From JBBQZO01 sp038207625 (GTDB lineage: Bacteria > Pseudomonadota > Gammaproteobacteria > Burkholderiales > Burkholderiaceae_D), in NCBI GenBank assembly GCA_038207625.1, contig JBBQZO010000013.1, positions 1 through 64,000 of the forward strand: a stretch of DNA of 64,000 bases, read 5' to 3'. Below are positions 18,569 to 29,728 of this stretch, piece after piece; the first letter of the stretch is position 1; the number at the start of each line of letters is the position of its first letter. Made by a program: the position numbers and the translations under genes. The notes beneath the pieces are model-generated. The model was not told where the DNA came from. It did not search any database and saw only the letters and a list, made by a program, of their open reading frames with translations.

Positions 18569-19732
18569 TTATTTTTTCTCCACTGCGTCCATCATGCCGA
18601 TGAAGCGATCAAACAGGTAGGCGACATCCTCGGGACCGGGCGACGCTTCCGGGTGACCCTGGAAGCAGAACGCCGGCTTGTCGGTGCGGGCGAAACCCTG
18701 CAGCGAACCGTCGAACAAAGAGACGTGGGTGACGCGGCAATTGGCCGGCAAGGTCGCCGCGTCGACGGCAAAACCGTGATTTTGCGACGTGATCATGACC
18801 TTCTTGCTGTCCAAATCCTGCGCCGGGTGGTTGGCGCCGTGGTGGCCAAACTTCATCTTCAGCGTTTTCGCGCCGGAAGCCAAAGCCATGATCTGGTGAC
18901 CGAGGCAAATCCCGAAGGTCGGGATGCCGCGCTCGATCAATTCCTTGGTGGCGGCGATGGCGTAGTCGCATGGCTCCGGGTCGCCGGGGCCGTTCGACAG
19001 GAAGATGCCGTCCGGGTTCAGCGCCAGCGCGTCGGCGGCCGTCGCTTGCGCCGGCAGCACGGTGACGCGGCAGCCGCGTTGGGCCAGCATGCGCAGGATG
19101 TTGCGCTTGACGCCGTAGTCAAACGCGACGACGTGATACTTCGGTGCCGTTTGCTTGCCGTAGCCTTCGCCTAACGTCCATTCGGTTTCAGTCCACTCGT
19201 AGGCGGCCTTGGTCGACACCACCTTGGCCAGGTCCATGCCGGCCAAGCCGGGGAAGGAGCGGGCCAGTTCCAGCGCTTGCGACGCGAGCGGCTCGGCACC
19301 CAGGTTGCCGACCAGGATGGCGCCGCTTTGCGCACCCTTTTCGCGCAGGATGCGGGTCAGCTTGCGCGTGTCGATACCGGCGATGGCGACGATGTTCTCG
19401 GCCTTCAGGTAATCCGACAGCGATTGCGTGGAACGGAAATTCGATGCCATCAAAGGCAGATCGCGGATGATCAAACCGGCCGCGTGGACCTTCTCGGACT
19501 CGACGTCGTCAAGGTTGACGCCGGTGTTGCCGATATGCGGATAGGTGAGCGTGACGATCTGACGGGAGTAGCTCGGATCGGTGAGGATTTCCTGGTAACC
19601 GGTCATGGCGGTGTTGAACACCACCTCCCCGGTCGTATGGCCGGCGGCGCCAATGGAAAATCCTTTGAATATCGTTCCGTCAGCGAGCGCGAGGATGGCT
19701 GGAACGGTAGGGCCAGAAAAAAATGGCGGCAA
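18569..19732 (-). CDS. carA: Carbamoyl-phosphate synthase small subunit CarA
   Basis: Glutamine amidotransferase subunit that feeds ammonia to CarB. The 387-aa protein has the N-terminal CPSase domain (FNTAMTGYQEILTDPSY) and a class I GATase domain with catalytic Cys in ICLGHQIM and His/Glu in HPEASPGP. No ATG is available. Two TTG codons compete (19738 and 19732), and I chose 19732 because AGGAG at 19739-19743 is six bases upstream of it but touches 19738. A TTG start may hold translation down. Confidence 0.95.
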   Translation of the reverse strand: MPPFFSGPTVPAILALADGTIFKGFSIGAAGHTTGEVVFNTAMTGYQEILTDPSYSRQIVTLTYPHIGNTGVNLDDVESEKVHAAGLIIRDLPLMASNFRSTQSLSDYLKAENIVAIAGIDTRKLTRILREKGAQSGAILVGNLGAEPLASQALELARSFPGLAGMDLAKVVSTKAAYEWTETEWTLGEGYGKQTAPKYHVVAFDYGVKRNILRMLAQRGCRVTVLPAQATAADALALNPDGIFLSNGPGDPEPCDYAIAATKELIERGIPTFGICLGHQIMALASGAKTLKMKFGHHGANHPAQDLDSKKVMITSQNHGFAVDAATLPANCRVTHVSLFDGSLQGFARTDKPAFCFQGHPEASPGPEDVAYLFDRFIGMMDAVEKK

Positions 19733-19883
19733 GGGCAACTCCTGATAAAGTTACCGTAGCTGCGCCACGTCAGACCGATCGCCATGCTGCCCGAGCCGTT
19801 TGCGCTCGTGCTTTTCGGGATCATTGTGAATGATGGAGGGGTGGTAGTCGCTACGGTATAGGTAAGAATGGCTAAACCTCAAA

Positions 19884-19912
19884 AGTATAGCGCAAAACGG
19901 CCTTGCCGGCAA
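19884..19912 (-). promoter_or_regulatory. Predicted sigma70 promoter of carAB
   Basis: On the minus strand TTGCCG (19907-19912), 17 bp, then TATACT (19884-19889). Transcription would begin near 19877, leaving a leader of about 145 nt before carA. Confidence 0.65.
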
Positions 19913-19981
19913 TTGCTGTGATGCACAAAATGACCACAAAGTGGCATTGCCCAAAAGCATGACACTATTTTTCACAATGCT

Positions 19982-20011
19982 TTGACAGCGGGACCCGCTA
20001 TCCCCTACCCT
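19982..20011 (+). promoter_or_regulatory. Predicted sigma70 promoter of the 137-aa gene
   Basis: TTGACA (19982-19987), 18 bp, then TACCCT (20006-20011). The perfect -35 box is about 70 bp from the start codon at 20053. A short inverted repeat GCGGGACCCGC lies in the spacer. Confidence 0.5.
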
Positions 20012-20052
20012 AGCTTGACGACCTGATTCACCACTACAGAACGGATACAGCG

Positions 20053-20466
20053 ATGGCCACATTTGGACGCGACACACCGATAGACCGACCCAGCCAGGGC
20101 GGACGGGCAGCCGTATTTGTACCGTCGACGACGGTCGAGGAAAGCGTGCTTGAAGGCATACCGCGCGGTTGCGGCATGGTCGGCTTCGGCAACAAGGACG
20201 GCTCGGTGATGATCTACTTTGAAGGCAACAAGTTCAACGACTCGTCGCTGTTCAAGTGGGAGCACAAGGTGATGAAGGCCTACGACCGGATGGTGAAACT
20301 GGCGCCGACGGTCAACAAGGTCACGCTCGACGCCGACAATCTGGAGCAGATCGGCTTCATCGAAGGCAGCGGCATCACGATCCGCAAGATGGAGGCCTTG
20401 ACGCGCTGGCTGGAGCAGTCGAACGCGCTCGATTCGGCGCCCGACGGCCCGGTCATTCCGACCTGA
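20053..20466 (+). CDS. Unknown 137-aa protein
   Basis: A soluble protein that I do not recognise. It has no signal peptide or membrane segment. The N-terminal 35 residues are Pro/Gly/Val-rich, then GMVGFGNKDGSVMIYFEGN looks like a beta-hairpin, followed by two helices rich in Lys and Glu and by GFIEGSGITIRK. GC content and codon use match the core genome and a good promoter lies upstream, so I take it as a real gene. It is divergent from carA. Confidence 0.75.
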   Translation: MATFGRDTPIDRPSQGGRAAVFVPSTTVEESVLEGIPRGCGMVGFGNKDGSVMIYFEGNKFNDSSLFKWEHKVMKAYDRMVKLAPTVNKVTLDADNLEQIGFIEGSGITIRKMEALTRWLEQSNALDSAPDGPVIPT

Positions 20467-20513
20467 GCCAGGCAACTTGGGGCGGGCGCGCGGCGCCCTG
20501 CCCCGTTTGATAC

Positions 20514-20924
20514 TTAGCCCAGATTGAGCGCGGCGATACCGGCTTTGGCAATCTGCGCATCTTCGGCCGACTTCACACCCGACACGCCCACCGCGCCCAC
20601 GCAGTGACCATCGACCATGATCGGCACGCCGCCTTCGAGCATGCCGTCGATGAACGGCGCGGTGATGAACGAGACGCGTCCGTTGTTGATCATGTCCTCG
20701 TAAATTTTCGACTCACGCCGCCCCAGTGCGGCCGTCCTGGCCTTGGCCGGGGCGATATGCGCGGAGATCGGCGCGACGCCGTCGAGCCGTTGCAGCCACA
20801 GCAAATGTCCGCCATCGTCGACGATGGAAATGACGACCGCCCAGTGATTGGCGAGCGCTTCGGCCTCGGCGGCGGCGGCGATCAGTTTAACGTCGGCCAG
20901 CGCCAGGATTGGTTTCGATTGCAT
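20514..20924 (-). CDS. GlcG/HbpS family heme-binding-like protein
   Basis: A 136-aa member of the GlcG/HbpS (DUF336) family. Characteristic features are VVISIVDDGGHLLWLQRLDG near residue 30, KARTAALGR near 62, GGVPIMVDGHCVGAVGVSG near 98, and the closing AKAGIAAL helix. Family members include the heme-sensing HbpS and GlcG of glycolate loci, but the substrate here cannot be read from sequence. Two adjacent ATG codons exist (20927 and 20924); AAGGA is better spaced for 20924. It stands alone, convergent with the 137-aa gene. Confidence 0.85.
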   Translation of the reverse strand: MQSKPILALADVKLIAAAAEAEALANHWAVVISIVDDGGHLLWLQRLDGVAPISAHIAPAKARTAALGRRESKIYEDMINNGRVSFITAPFIDGMLEGGVPIMVDGHCVGAVGVSGVKSAEDAQIAKAGIAALNLG

Positions 20925-21000
20925 CATGCGTCCTTAAATGTGTGGTCTGCCATTCTACGCCGGGCCGGCCCGGCCGGGGATATGGACAAACATATACCGG

Positions 21001-21918
21001 CTATTGCCCCTGCTTGGCCTTGAGCTTGGCTTTGATTTGCGGCATCAGGTCGGAGGCCGCCTGCTCGCCGGCCAGAATGGCCAGGTTACGACCGTTGAAG
21101 TCATTGCCCTTCATGGTGCCCAGGCTAGGCTGAATCACCACATCGGCGTCCTTCAGCTCGTAGTGATTGAGGCGCTGTCCCATGATGCTGAAGGTCTGCA
21201 ACAGCACTTCGAGCGAACTGACGGCGGCCTGCGCATCGGTCTGCGTCGAAATATTGACGGCGATGATGAACTCGGCGCCCATCTCGCGCGCAAAACGCAC
21301 CGGCACCGGCGCCACCAGCCCGCCGTCGACATAGCTATGGCCACCAATGACGACCGGCTGGAACACGCTGGGCACCGACGACGAGGCGCGCACGGCCTGC
21401 CCGGTATTGCCGCGCTGGAACAGGATCGGCTGACCGTTGTTGAGATCGGTCGCGACCGCGCCGAACGCAATCTTCAGCTTTTCCATTGGCACATTGTGCA
21501 CCGCCTTGTTGACATAGTTTTGCAACGCCTCGCCCTTGAGCACGCCGGAACTCTTCGAAAACAGCGGCATGGCCCAGTCGGAGATGCTGGCCTCGTCCAT
21601 CTCGAGCGCCTGGCGCTGCAAGGCAAAGCCATTGTTGCCGGCCGCGTACAGCGCACCGACCACGCTGCCGGCGCTGGTGCCGACGATGATGTCGGGCACG
21701 ATGCCTTGCGCCTCGAGCGCCTTGATCACGCCGATGTGGGCGAAACCGCGCGCGGCGCCGCCGCCCAGCACCAGCGCAATCTTGACCTTGTGCGGCATGA
21801 CGGCCAGCGGCGCGATCACCGGCACGGCCACCGGCGTGACATTTTTGACAGGCGCCGAGCCGCAGCCGGCCAGCAACAGCGCGACCAGCGCAAACAGGGG
21901 GGGACGTGGTGGATGCAT
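21001..21918 (-). CDS. Patatin-like phospholipase lipoprotein
   Basis: Predicted lipid acyl hydrolase attached to a membrane by a lipid anchor. The 305-aa protein begins with a lipoprotein signal ending LLLAGC (lipobox Cys near 19). Patatin motifs are complete: the oxyanion loop GGGAARGFAHIG, the nucleophile elbow GTSAG, and the catalytic Asp in VDGGL. RssA-type bacterial patatins share this order. ATG 21918 gives the signal peptide; the longer frame upstream to 22368 is antisense read-through. The physiological substrate is unknown. Confidence 0.88.
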   Translation of the reverse strand: MHPPRPPLFALVALLLAGCGSAPVKNVTPVAVPVIAPLAVMPHKVKIALVLGGGAARGFAHIGVIKALEAQGIVPDIIVGTSAGSVVGALYAAGNNGFALQRQALEMDEASISDWAMPLFSKSSGVLKGEALQNYVNKAVHNVPMEKLKIAFGAVATDLNNGQPILFQRGNTGQAVRASSSVPSVFQPVVIGGHSYVDGGLVAPVPVRFAREMGAEFIIAVNISTQTDAQAAVSSLEVLLQTFSIMGQRLNHYELKDADVVIQPSLGTMKGNDFNGRNLAILAGEQAASDLMPQIKAKLKAKQGQ

Positions 21919-22049
21919 GGAGTGTGGGCTTGCCGGCGGCGGCAGCGTGTCGCGGCGTGCCGGCCCGGCCATCATGGGGAAATTGAGCGGACTAGATTGT
22001 AACGCAAGTGGCCGGCGCGCCGGGCCGGCGCCGCACAGGACGGCGCGCG

Positions 22050-23480
22050 TCACGACAGGCTGTAGCCCTCGGCCAGCAACAGCGCCTCGATGTCCGGATA
22101 ATCGGCAAGCACGCGCCGCAAGGCGGCGTGGGCGGCCAGCATTTCGTCGCGCATGCCGTGCAAGCGCGTGAAATGGTACAGATTGAGCGCGCAATGGCCC
22201 AACTGACGCGGGTCGCCCAATTCCCGCGCGCGCCGCGCCGCATGGACGTAGAACGCCAGCGTGTCGGGGCGCCGCCCTTCCCAATCCGAGCGCAGCGAAT
22301 GGCTGGCGAAGACGCCACGCGCGGCCGGCTGGTACAGCCAGAAGTCGCCCAGGAAGATGCATTCCCACACCGAGTTATCGGGCAGCTCGAAGCGGTCCTG
22401 CCACGCCTGCGCCAGCGCGTACCACGCGAACGCCAGCGCCGGGGCGACATCGAGTCCCAGGCGATGACAGGTTTGGGTGAAGTAGGCGAGATTGGAGCAG
22501 GTCTTCTGCACGTATTCGTACTGATAATTGATGGCGTAGCTAAACAGCGCCGCGCAGGCATAGCGCATGGCCAGCGCGCTGCGCGCCTGCGTCTCGGCGC
22601 GCGGCGCCGTGCCGGCATGCTCTTCGAGCCAGCGGCGTTCGCACAGGGCCGCCAGATTGAGCGCGGCGCCGCGCGCGTAACCGTCGACTTCGAGCAGCGT
22701 GTCGCCCGGCGGCGCAGACAGCATGGGCGCCAGCGCCTCGGCGATGGCGGCATAACTGTGCAAGGGCGTCTCGGCATACGTCAAGCGGTGGCCCAGCATC
22801 AGCGCGGCGCCGCTAAAGTGGCTACGCGCCACCACACTTGCCGCCAGCAGCGTATCGAGCCGGTCCAGCGCCGCGCGGGCGTGCGCGAATTCGCGCAGCG
22901 CCACCCGAGCCTCGGCCAGCCGCAGCAGGCGCCATGCGGTCAACTCATCGGACGCGCCACGCCATGCGTGCAGATCGGACAAACCGTCGATGGCGTTGCG
23001 GCACTCGCCCTCGGTCAGATGCGCCTGGCAGATCAATAGCTGCTTGCACAGACGCGCCGAGTTCATCGCATCGGGGTCGTCCGTCAGGCAAGGCAGGGCC
23101 GCACGCAAGCGATGGGGTGCCGGTTCTTCGGCGAAGCGCACCGTGTCGCCCGCATGCACGCTCCACCACCACGGCCCCACCGTGCGCCCGCGCGGCGCGT
23201 GGCCGAAGCGCGCGGCGAACTGCGGCGCGCGCCCGGCCTCGTCGAACAGGCCGGCCAGCGCGTCGAACAAGCGGCTAAGTTGTTTGCGGTTGAGCATATT
23301 GCGCTGTCCACGTTCGCTCAGCCAGGCTTGCAGCGCGGGGCCGGCACAGGCTCGCTGCGCGCAATGGTGCGCACCCTGCAGTAACAGCCCCAATGCGGCG
23401 GCCTCCCAGCGTCGCCGCCCTTGTGCCACATGGCCATCGATGAGCAGGCGATTGCCCGCCACGTCGATCTGGATTTCCAT
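22050..23480 (-). CDS. Unknown 476-aa helical-repeat protein
   Basis: I do not recognise this protein. It begins MEIQIDVAGNRLLIDGH, a short beta region like the start of OmpR-type winged-helix or FHA-like domains. Residues about 20-80 are helical (LNRKQLSRLFDALAGL). The remaining 350 residues are almost wholly alpha-helical with Ala/Leu-rich TPR-like repeats (ARAALDRLDTLLAASVVAR and similar). ATG 23480 has GAGGAG eight bases upstream, so the 21-residue extension to 23543 is rejected. No signal peptide or TM segment. A wHTH plus TPR regulator is one possibility, but this is a guess. Confidence 0.7.
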   Translation of the reverse strand: MEIQIDVAGNRLLIDGHVAQGRRRWEAAALGLLLQGAHHCAQRACAGPALQAWLSERGQRNMLNRKQLSRLFDALAGLFDEAGRAPQFAARFGHAPRGRTVGPWWWSVHAGDTVRFAEEPAPHRLRAALPCLTDDPDAMNSARLCKQLLICQAHLTEGECRNAIDGLSDLHAWRGASDELTAWRLLRLAEARVALREFAHARAALDRLDTLLAASVVARSHFSGAALMLGHRLTYAETPLHSYAAIAEALAPMLSAPPGDTLLEVDGYARGAALNLAALCERRWLEEHAGTAPRAETQARSALAMRYACAALFSYAINYQYEYVQKTCSNLAYFTQTCHRLGLDVAPALAFAWYALAQAWQDRFELPDNSVWECIFLGDFWLYQPAARGVFASHSLRSDWEGRRPDTLAFYVHAARRARELGDPRQLGHCALNLYHFTRLHGMRDEMLAAHAALRRVLADYPDIEALLLAEGYSLS

Positions 23481-24036
23481 TTCCGCGCTCCTCGATTCCC
23501 GTTCATCAACGCCGCCACCGGCCTGCGCAGCCCAGCTCACCATGCGGCGACCTGCGCCGCCCGACGTCGCGCCGTCGCCTCACCGGCCCCCGACACCGGA
23601 CGCGCAATACGCGCCGACGGCGACGCAAACGCGCCTGACACAAATGACACAATAATATGGCAACTGCGGCGTGTTAATCTTTGTATGGTGAAATATTTAG
23701 CAAGGTTTATGCAAAAACTCTGCCATTGCACCGCCGGGACCGCCCCGCCCGCAAGCGCGGGCCCCGTCCTCACGCCATGTCGGATCGATCGCGCCGCGCG
23801 CTACCGTCGACGATGGTCCCGGTCCGGCTGCGCGCAAGCGGTCGGACCACAACCCTGACATCGAGATTTACATGACTGCGGCATCGTCACACGTTGTATG
23901 ATTCCGCGGCGCAACTTTACCCGCCGCCGCCTGCCAACAGGCGCGTGCGTGAATTTCAAGTAAGACCGTCAGTCACTGCCCGTGCATAGCCAACGCGTGC
24001 GCCTTTTTTGTTCACTACACACCAGGGGGAAATTAC
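23481..24036. other. 556-bp intergenic region
   Basis: It separates the divergent 476-aa gene and the Thr-Pro lipoprotein gene. I see no credible coding sequence and no confident promoter. An AT-rich part (23640-23720) carries TATTAT on the minus strand as a weak -10 candidate, and a GC-rich hairpin (CCCGC..GCGGG) lies near 23745-23765. Confidence 0.5.
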
Positions 24037-26391
<2,355 letters not shown>

Positions 26392-26416
26392 GCATCACGC
26401 GGCTTGCTTGTTTCAG

Positions 26417-26444
26417 GCCTGACGGCATGCCGTCGGGCTTTTTT
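26417..26444 (+). terminator. Rho-independent terminator after the lipoprotein gene
   Basis: GCCTGACGG, loop CATG, CCGTCGGGC (26417-26438), then TTTTTT. The T tract ends only 12 bp before the ATG of the next gene at 26457. Confidence 0.85.
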
Positions 26445-26456
26445 CTTTGGTAAATC

Positions 26457-27581
26457 ATGCGCCCCATCCTCGCTCTCAGTATGCTGCTCAGCGCCAACGC
26501 CCTGGCCCAGGTTTCACTGGTCGATCAAGCAATCCGTCCACATGTCGCCAGCGCGGACTGGCAGGCGTATGCCGATGTCAGCGCGTTCGCCGCCGACGAT
26601 GCCGTCGCCGTGCGCAATTTCAACGGTGACTGGTCGTCCGGCTACGCGCCGCGCCAAGGCCGCAATCTGTTCGTGCTGCGCAAGCGCGCCGAACTCGGTG
26701 TCGAAAAGGACAATTGGCAAGTGGGCATCGAGTACCGGCAGCAAGGCGTCCTCAGCGCCAGCGCCGACGCAGTCGAGTTCTATCACCTCTACAAACAAAG
26801 GCTGCACCCGCAGCAGGCGCGCGCCTTCGATGTCGATGCCCGTTTCATCGCATGGTCGGCGACCGGCTTGCGCCTGGCCCATACGTTCACCCTGTTCGAC
26901 GCACTAGCCTATGCGCCGCTGCTGATGGTTTCCGGCACGTTCTACGGTCGCCCGCAAGTGCGCGCGACCGACATGCACGGCCAGGTCCAGTATCAAAACG
27001 ACGACGCGTACGACTTCAACGCGCGCTTGCTCGACTCGAATTCGCGCTACCGCTATCCATTCATGCCGGCCACCGCGCAAACGGGCTCCGGCACCAGCGT
27101 CGCGCTGGCGCTGGCATGGCCGGTGAGCGAGCGGCTCAGCGCCCGCCTGGCCATCAACGACCTGTGGAGCCGGATACACTGGTCGAATCTACCTTCCAAG
27201 CTGGAGCAACTGGACTCGCATGCGACCAGTTATGACAAAGATGGATATGTCAATTATCGCCCCTTGTTGAGCGGTCAAAACAATCTGGTCGATCTGCGCC
27301 GCACGATCGGTCCCTCGGGCGCGCTCAGCGTCAGCTACCAGTCTGGCCGGTGGAGCGCCAGTACCGGACTAGACTACCTTGAAAGCACCATCATCCCCAT
27401 CGTATCGGCGCGCTACCAGTCGGGCTGGGGCGGCCTCAGCGCCAGCTACGAGCACCGCTTCGGCAGCGTCGGACTGGGGGTCGACGTCGGCCCGTTGCGC
27501 CTGCATCTGCGCAGCAATCGGTTCTCCCTGAACCAGGCCAGCGCACTCGGCGCGGACGCCAGCTGCAGCGTCAGGTTCTGA
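26457..27581 (+). CDS. Putative outer-membrane beta-barrel protein
   Basis: A 374-aa exported protein. The signal peptide is MRPILALSMLLSANALAQ, with cleavage after ALA or AQ near 18. The mature part is rich in alternating aromatic and polar residues (NWQVGIEYRQQG, LRLAHTFTLF, GLSASYEHRFGSVGLGV), the pattern of transmembrane beta-strands, and it ends in Phe (CSVRF) as outer-membrane proteins usually do. I do not recognise a named family. The ATG follows the upstream terminator by 12 bases and has no clear ribosome binding site, so expression control is puzzling. Confidence 0.75.
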   Translation: MRPILALSMLLSANALAQVSLVDQAIRPHVASADWQAYADVSAFAADDAVAVRNFNGDWSSGYAPRQGRNLFVLRKRAELGVEKDNWQVGIEYRQQGVLSASADAVEFYHLYKQRLHPQQARAFDVDARFIAWSATGLRLAHTFTLFDALAYAPLLMVSGTFYGRPQVRATDMHGQVQYQNDDAYDFNARLLDSNSRYRYPFMPATAQTGSGTSVALALAWPVSERLSARLAINDLWSRIHWSNLPSKLEQLDSHATSYDKDGYVNYRPLLSGQNNLVDLRRTIGPSGALSVSYQSGRWSASTGLDYLESTIIPIVSARYQSGWGGLSASYEHRFGSVGLGVDVGPLRLHLRSNRFSLNQASALGADASCSVRF

Positions 27582-27845
27582 GCGCGCGCGCCTGAGATCC
27601 GGCCCAGCCAAGGCGATGGAAAGCGGCGCGGCGCCGGCATGCGCGGCACCAGGCGCCACCTTGGCTGCGTTTTCCACGCTTGGCCCCGCCAGAATCGCAG
27701 CTCATCGCAAAAAGATTGATGATCAGGCGTTCATTGGGGATACTTCGCGACGCCACCACACCGCGGACGGATGGCACCGCGATGCACAAGCGCCCGGCAA
27801 GCGGGAGGCGCCTGTTTGATGGACGTTGTATCCGAGGGATATCCG

Positions 27846-29276
27846 ATGAAGCGCACGACATCAGCATGGGCCAGTGTGCTGGCCGGCCTGGTAGTGGCCT
27901 GCCAGCTGCACGCCGCCGAATACACCCCCTGCCCCGATAGCGCCAGCTTCCCCGCGCTGCAAGGCAGCGTGTGCGCCACGCACCAGCTGCCGTTGTCGTA
28001 TGAAGCGGCGCCGTCGGCGGCGGCAGAAAAGATCCGTCTGTTCGTGCGCAAATTTCCCGCCGCACAACCGTCCAAGGGAACGGTATGGCTGGTCGCCGGC
28101 GGGCCCGGCGAGTCCGGCGCGTCGCTGTACGCGATGCTCGACACCTTGCGACGCAGCTTTCCCGGTTTTGATCTGATGCTGCCTGACCACCGTGGCACCG
28201 GCTACTCGAGCCGTCTGTGTCCCGCCGAGGAAGCGCCCGACAGCGCCGGCGGCATGGCGCTGGCCGGCGCAGAATGGGGCAGCTGTTTTGCGCACCTGAA
28301 CGCCCATCCGGAACTGGCCAAGGTGTTCTCGATCACCAATGCGGCGCACGACTTGACAACGCTGATCGGACAGTCGGACACGCGCAAGCCAATCTACTTG
28401 TACGGCGTGTCGTATGGCACGCAGCTGGTATTGCGCACGCTGCAGCTTGGCAAATTGCCACTCGCCGGCGTCGTGCTCGATTCGCTGGTGCCGCTGCAGA
28501 CGGCGGCGCAGTGGGACTTGAGTCACCGCTCGCAGGTGGTCGACGACGTGGGCCGCCAGGTGCTGGCCGAATGCGATCGCGACCCCGTTTGTCAGGCGAC
28601 GCTGGTCGGTGGTGCAGAATCCCAGTACCGCCGCCTGTTGACGCTGGCGCAGCAACAGCCGGGCTTGATCGCCGACGTGCCGGGCAAGGACCTGAAGCGT
28701 TTCATGGGCAAGCTGCTCGACGTGCCGGCGGCGCGCGCACGCATCCCCGCGCTGATTCGCGATTTGAGCATGGGGCGCGGCGACGAACTCAAGACCGTGC
28801 TGGCCACGCTGCAGCAAGCCGGCGCCGCGCTGGGCGACTATCCACAATTGACGCCTTCGATCCCCTTGGTGAGCATCATCAGCACGTCGGAAAACTATCT
28901 GCGACCGCAGTTGAGCCTTGACGACATCAAGCAAGAGGAGCTCGCCCTGCTGTTTTCCAGCCGCCTGCCCGAGCTGATGGTCAAGCCGGGCCTGCCGTCG
29001 TATCGGCCGGACCAGTACTACGGCAAGCTGCCCGAGCACGTGCCGCCGATGCTGGTGTTAAATGGCACGCTGGACCCGAAGACCCACTACGATGGCGCGC
29101 TCAGCCATGTCGCGGCATTGCGCAAAGCGGGAAGCATCGGCATGGTCAGAGTCGTCGGCGCGCCCCACTTCATCTTGTGGAGCGCACCCGAGTGCTTTGC
29201 GCGCCATGTGCGCGCTTTCGTTGCCGGCGCGGCGCCGGTGGACCAGCGCTGCACAATGCCGACCGACGCGCTGTAG
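27846..29276 (+). CDS. Secreted alpha/beta hydrolase, tripeptidyl aminopeptidase-like
   Basis: A 476-aa exported serine hydrolase. The signal peptide is MKRTTSAWASVLAGLVVACQLHAA. The alpha/beta hydrolase core shows the oxyanion region WLVAGGPGESG, the DHRGTGYSS loop, nucleophile Ser in GVSYGTQ, then Asp in NGTLDPKT and His in GAPHFIL. The HRGTG and GVSYGT combination is typical of the proline iminopeptidase/TAP-like group, which cleaves N-terminal residues or peptides, but the substrate is not known. ATG 27846 has GAGGGAT upstream; the 25 residues above it lack a ribosome binding site. Confidence 0.88.
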   Translation: MKRTTSAWASVLAGLVVACQLHAAEYTPCPDSASFPALQGSVCATHQLPLSYEAAPSAAAEKIRLFVRKFPAAQPSKGTVWLVAGGPGESGASLYAMLDTLRRSFPGFDLMLPDHRGTGYSSRLCPAEEAPDSAGGMALAGAEWGSCFAHLNAHPELAKVFSITNAAHDLTTLIGQSDTRKPIYLYGVSYGTQLVLRTLQLGKLPLAGVVLDSLVPLQTAAQWDLSHRSQVVDDVGRQVLAECDRDPVCQATLVGGAESQYRRLLTLAQQQPGLIADVPGKDLKRFMGKLLDVPAARARIPALIRDLSMGRGDELKTVLATLQQAGAALGDYPQLTPSIPLVSIISTSENYLRPQLSLDDIKQEELALLFSSRLPELMVKPGLPSYRPDQYYGKLPEHVPPMLVLNGTLDPKTHYDGALSHVAALRKAGSIGMVRVVGAPHFILWSAPECFARHVRAFVAGAAPVDQRCTMPTDAL

Positions 29277-29316
29277 CGCTGGCGCACCCGCGCTGCGCGA
29301 CGCCGGACAGGGCGCC

Positions 29317-29706
29317 CTAGCGCGCTCGCGCAGCGGCGCGGCGCGCCGCCAGCAGCCACACCGTCACCAGCAGCCCCGCCAACGCCGCCACGTTGATAAC
29401 CAACACGCCATGCGCCAGTTCGACGACGGTGGCCACGCTGATGCCGGAGCGCACGTTGAAGTGCCAGCGCGGCGAATAGTAACTGGGGATTTGCAGCGCG
29501 TAAAACAGCAGGCCGCCGAGCAGGCCGGCGAGCTTGCCGCGCAGCGCCAGCAGGCCTGACACCACGCCCAGCAGCGACGCGTACGGCGGCGCGTCCAGCA
29601 AGGCCGCGGGCATGCGCTGCAGCGCGGCAGACCCCAGCGCGACGGCAAGGCCGATTGCGCCGTTGAGCAGCATCAGCGATGCCGAGTAACGCTCCAGCTT
29701 GCCCAT
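29317..29706 (-). CDS. Small unknown membrane protein
   Basis: A 129-aa protein with about four hydrophobic segments (LMLLNGAIGLAVALG, LLGVVSGLLAL, KLAGLLGGLLFYAL, VINVAALAGLLVTVWLL). No family recognised. It follows phoR on the same strand after 22 bases and may be cotranscribed with the pst-pho operon. ATG 29706 is used; a TTG at 29736 would overlap the phoR end. Confidence 0.65.
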   Translation of the reverse strand: MGKLERYSASLMLLNGAIGLAVALGSAALQRMPAALLDAPPYASLLGVVSGLLALRGKLAGLLGGLLFYALQIPSYYSPRWHFNVRSGISVATVVELAHGVLVINVAALAGLLVTVWLLAARRAAARAR

Positions 29707-29728
29707 CGGCCGGTGCGGCGTGGCGGCG

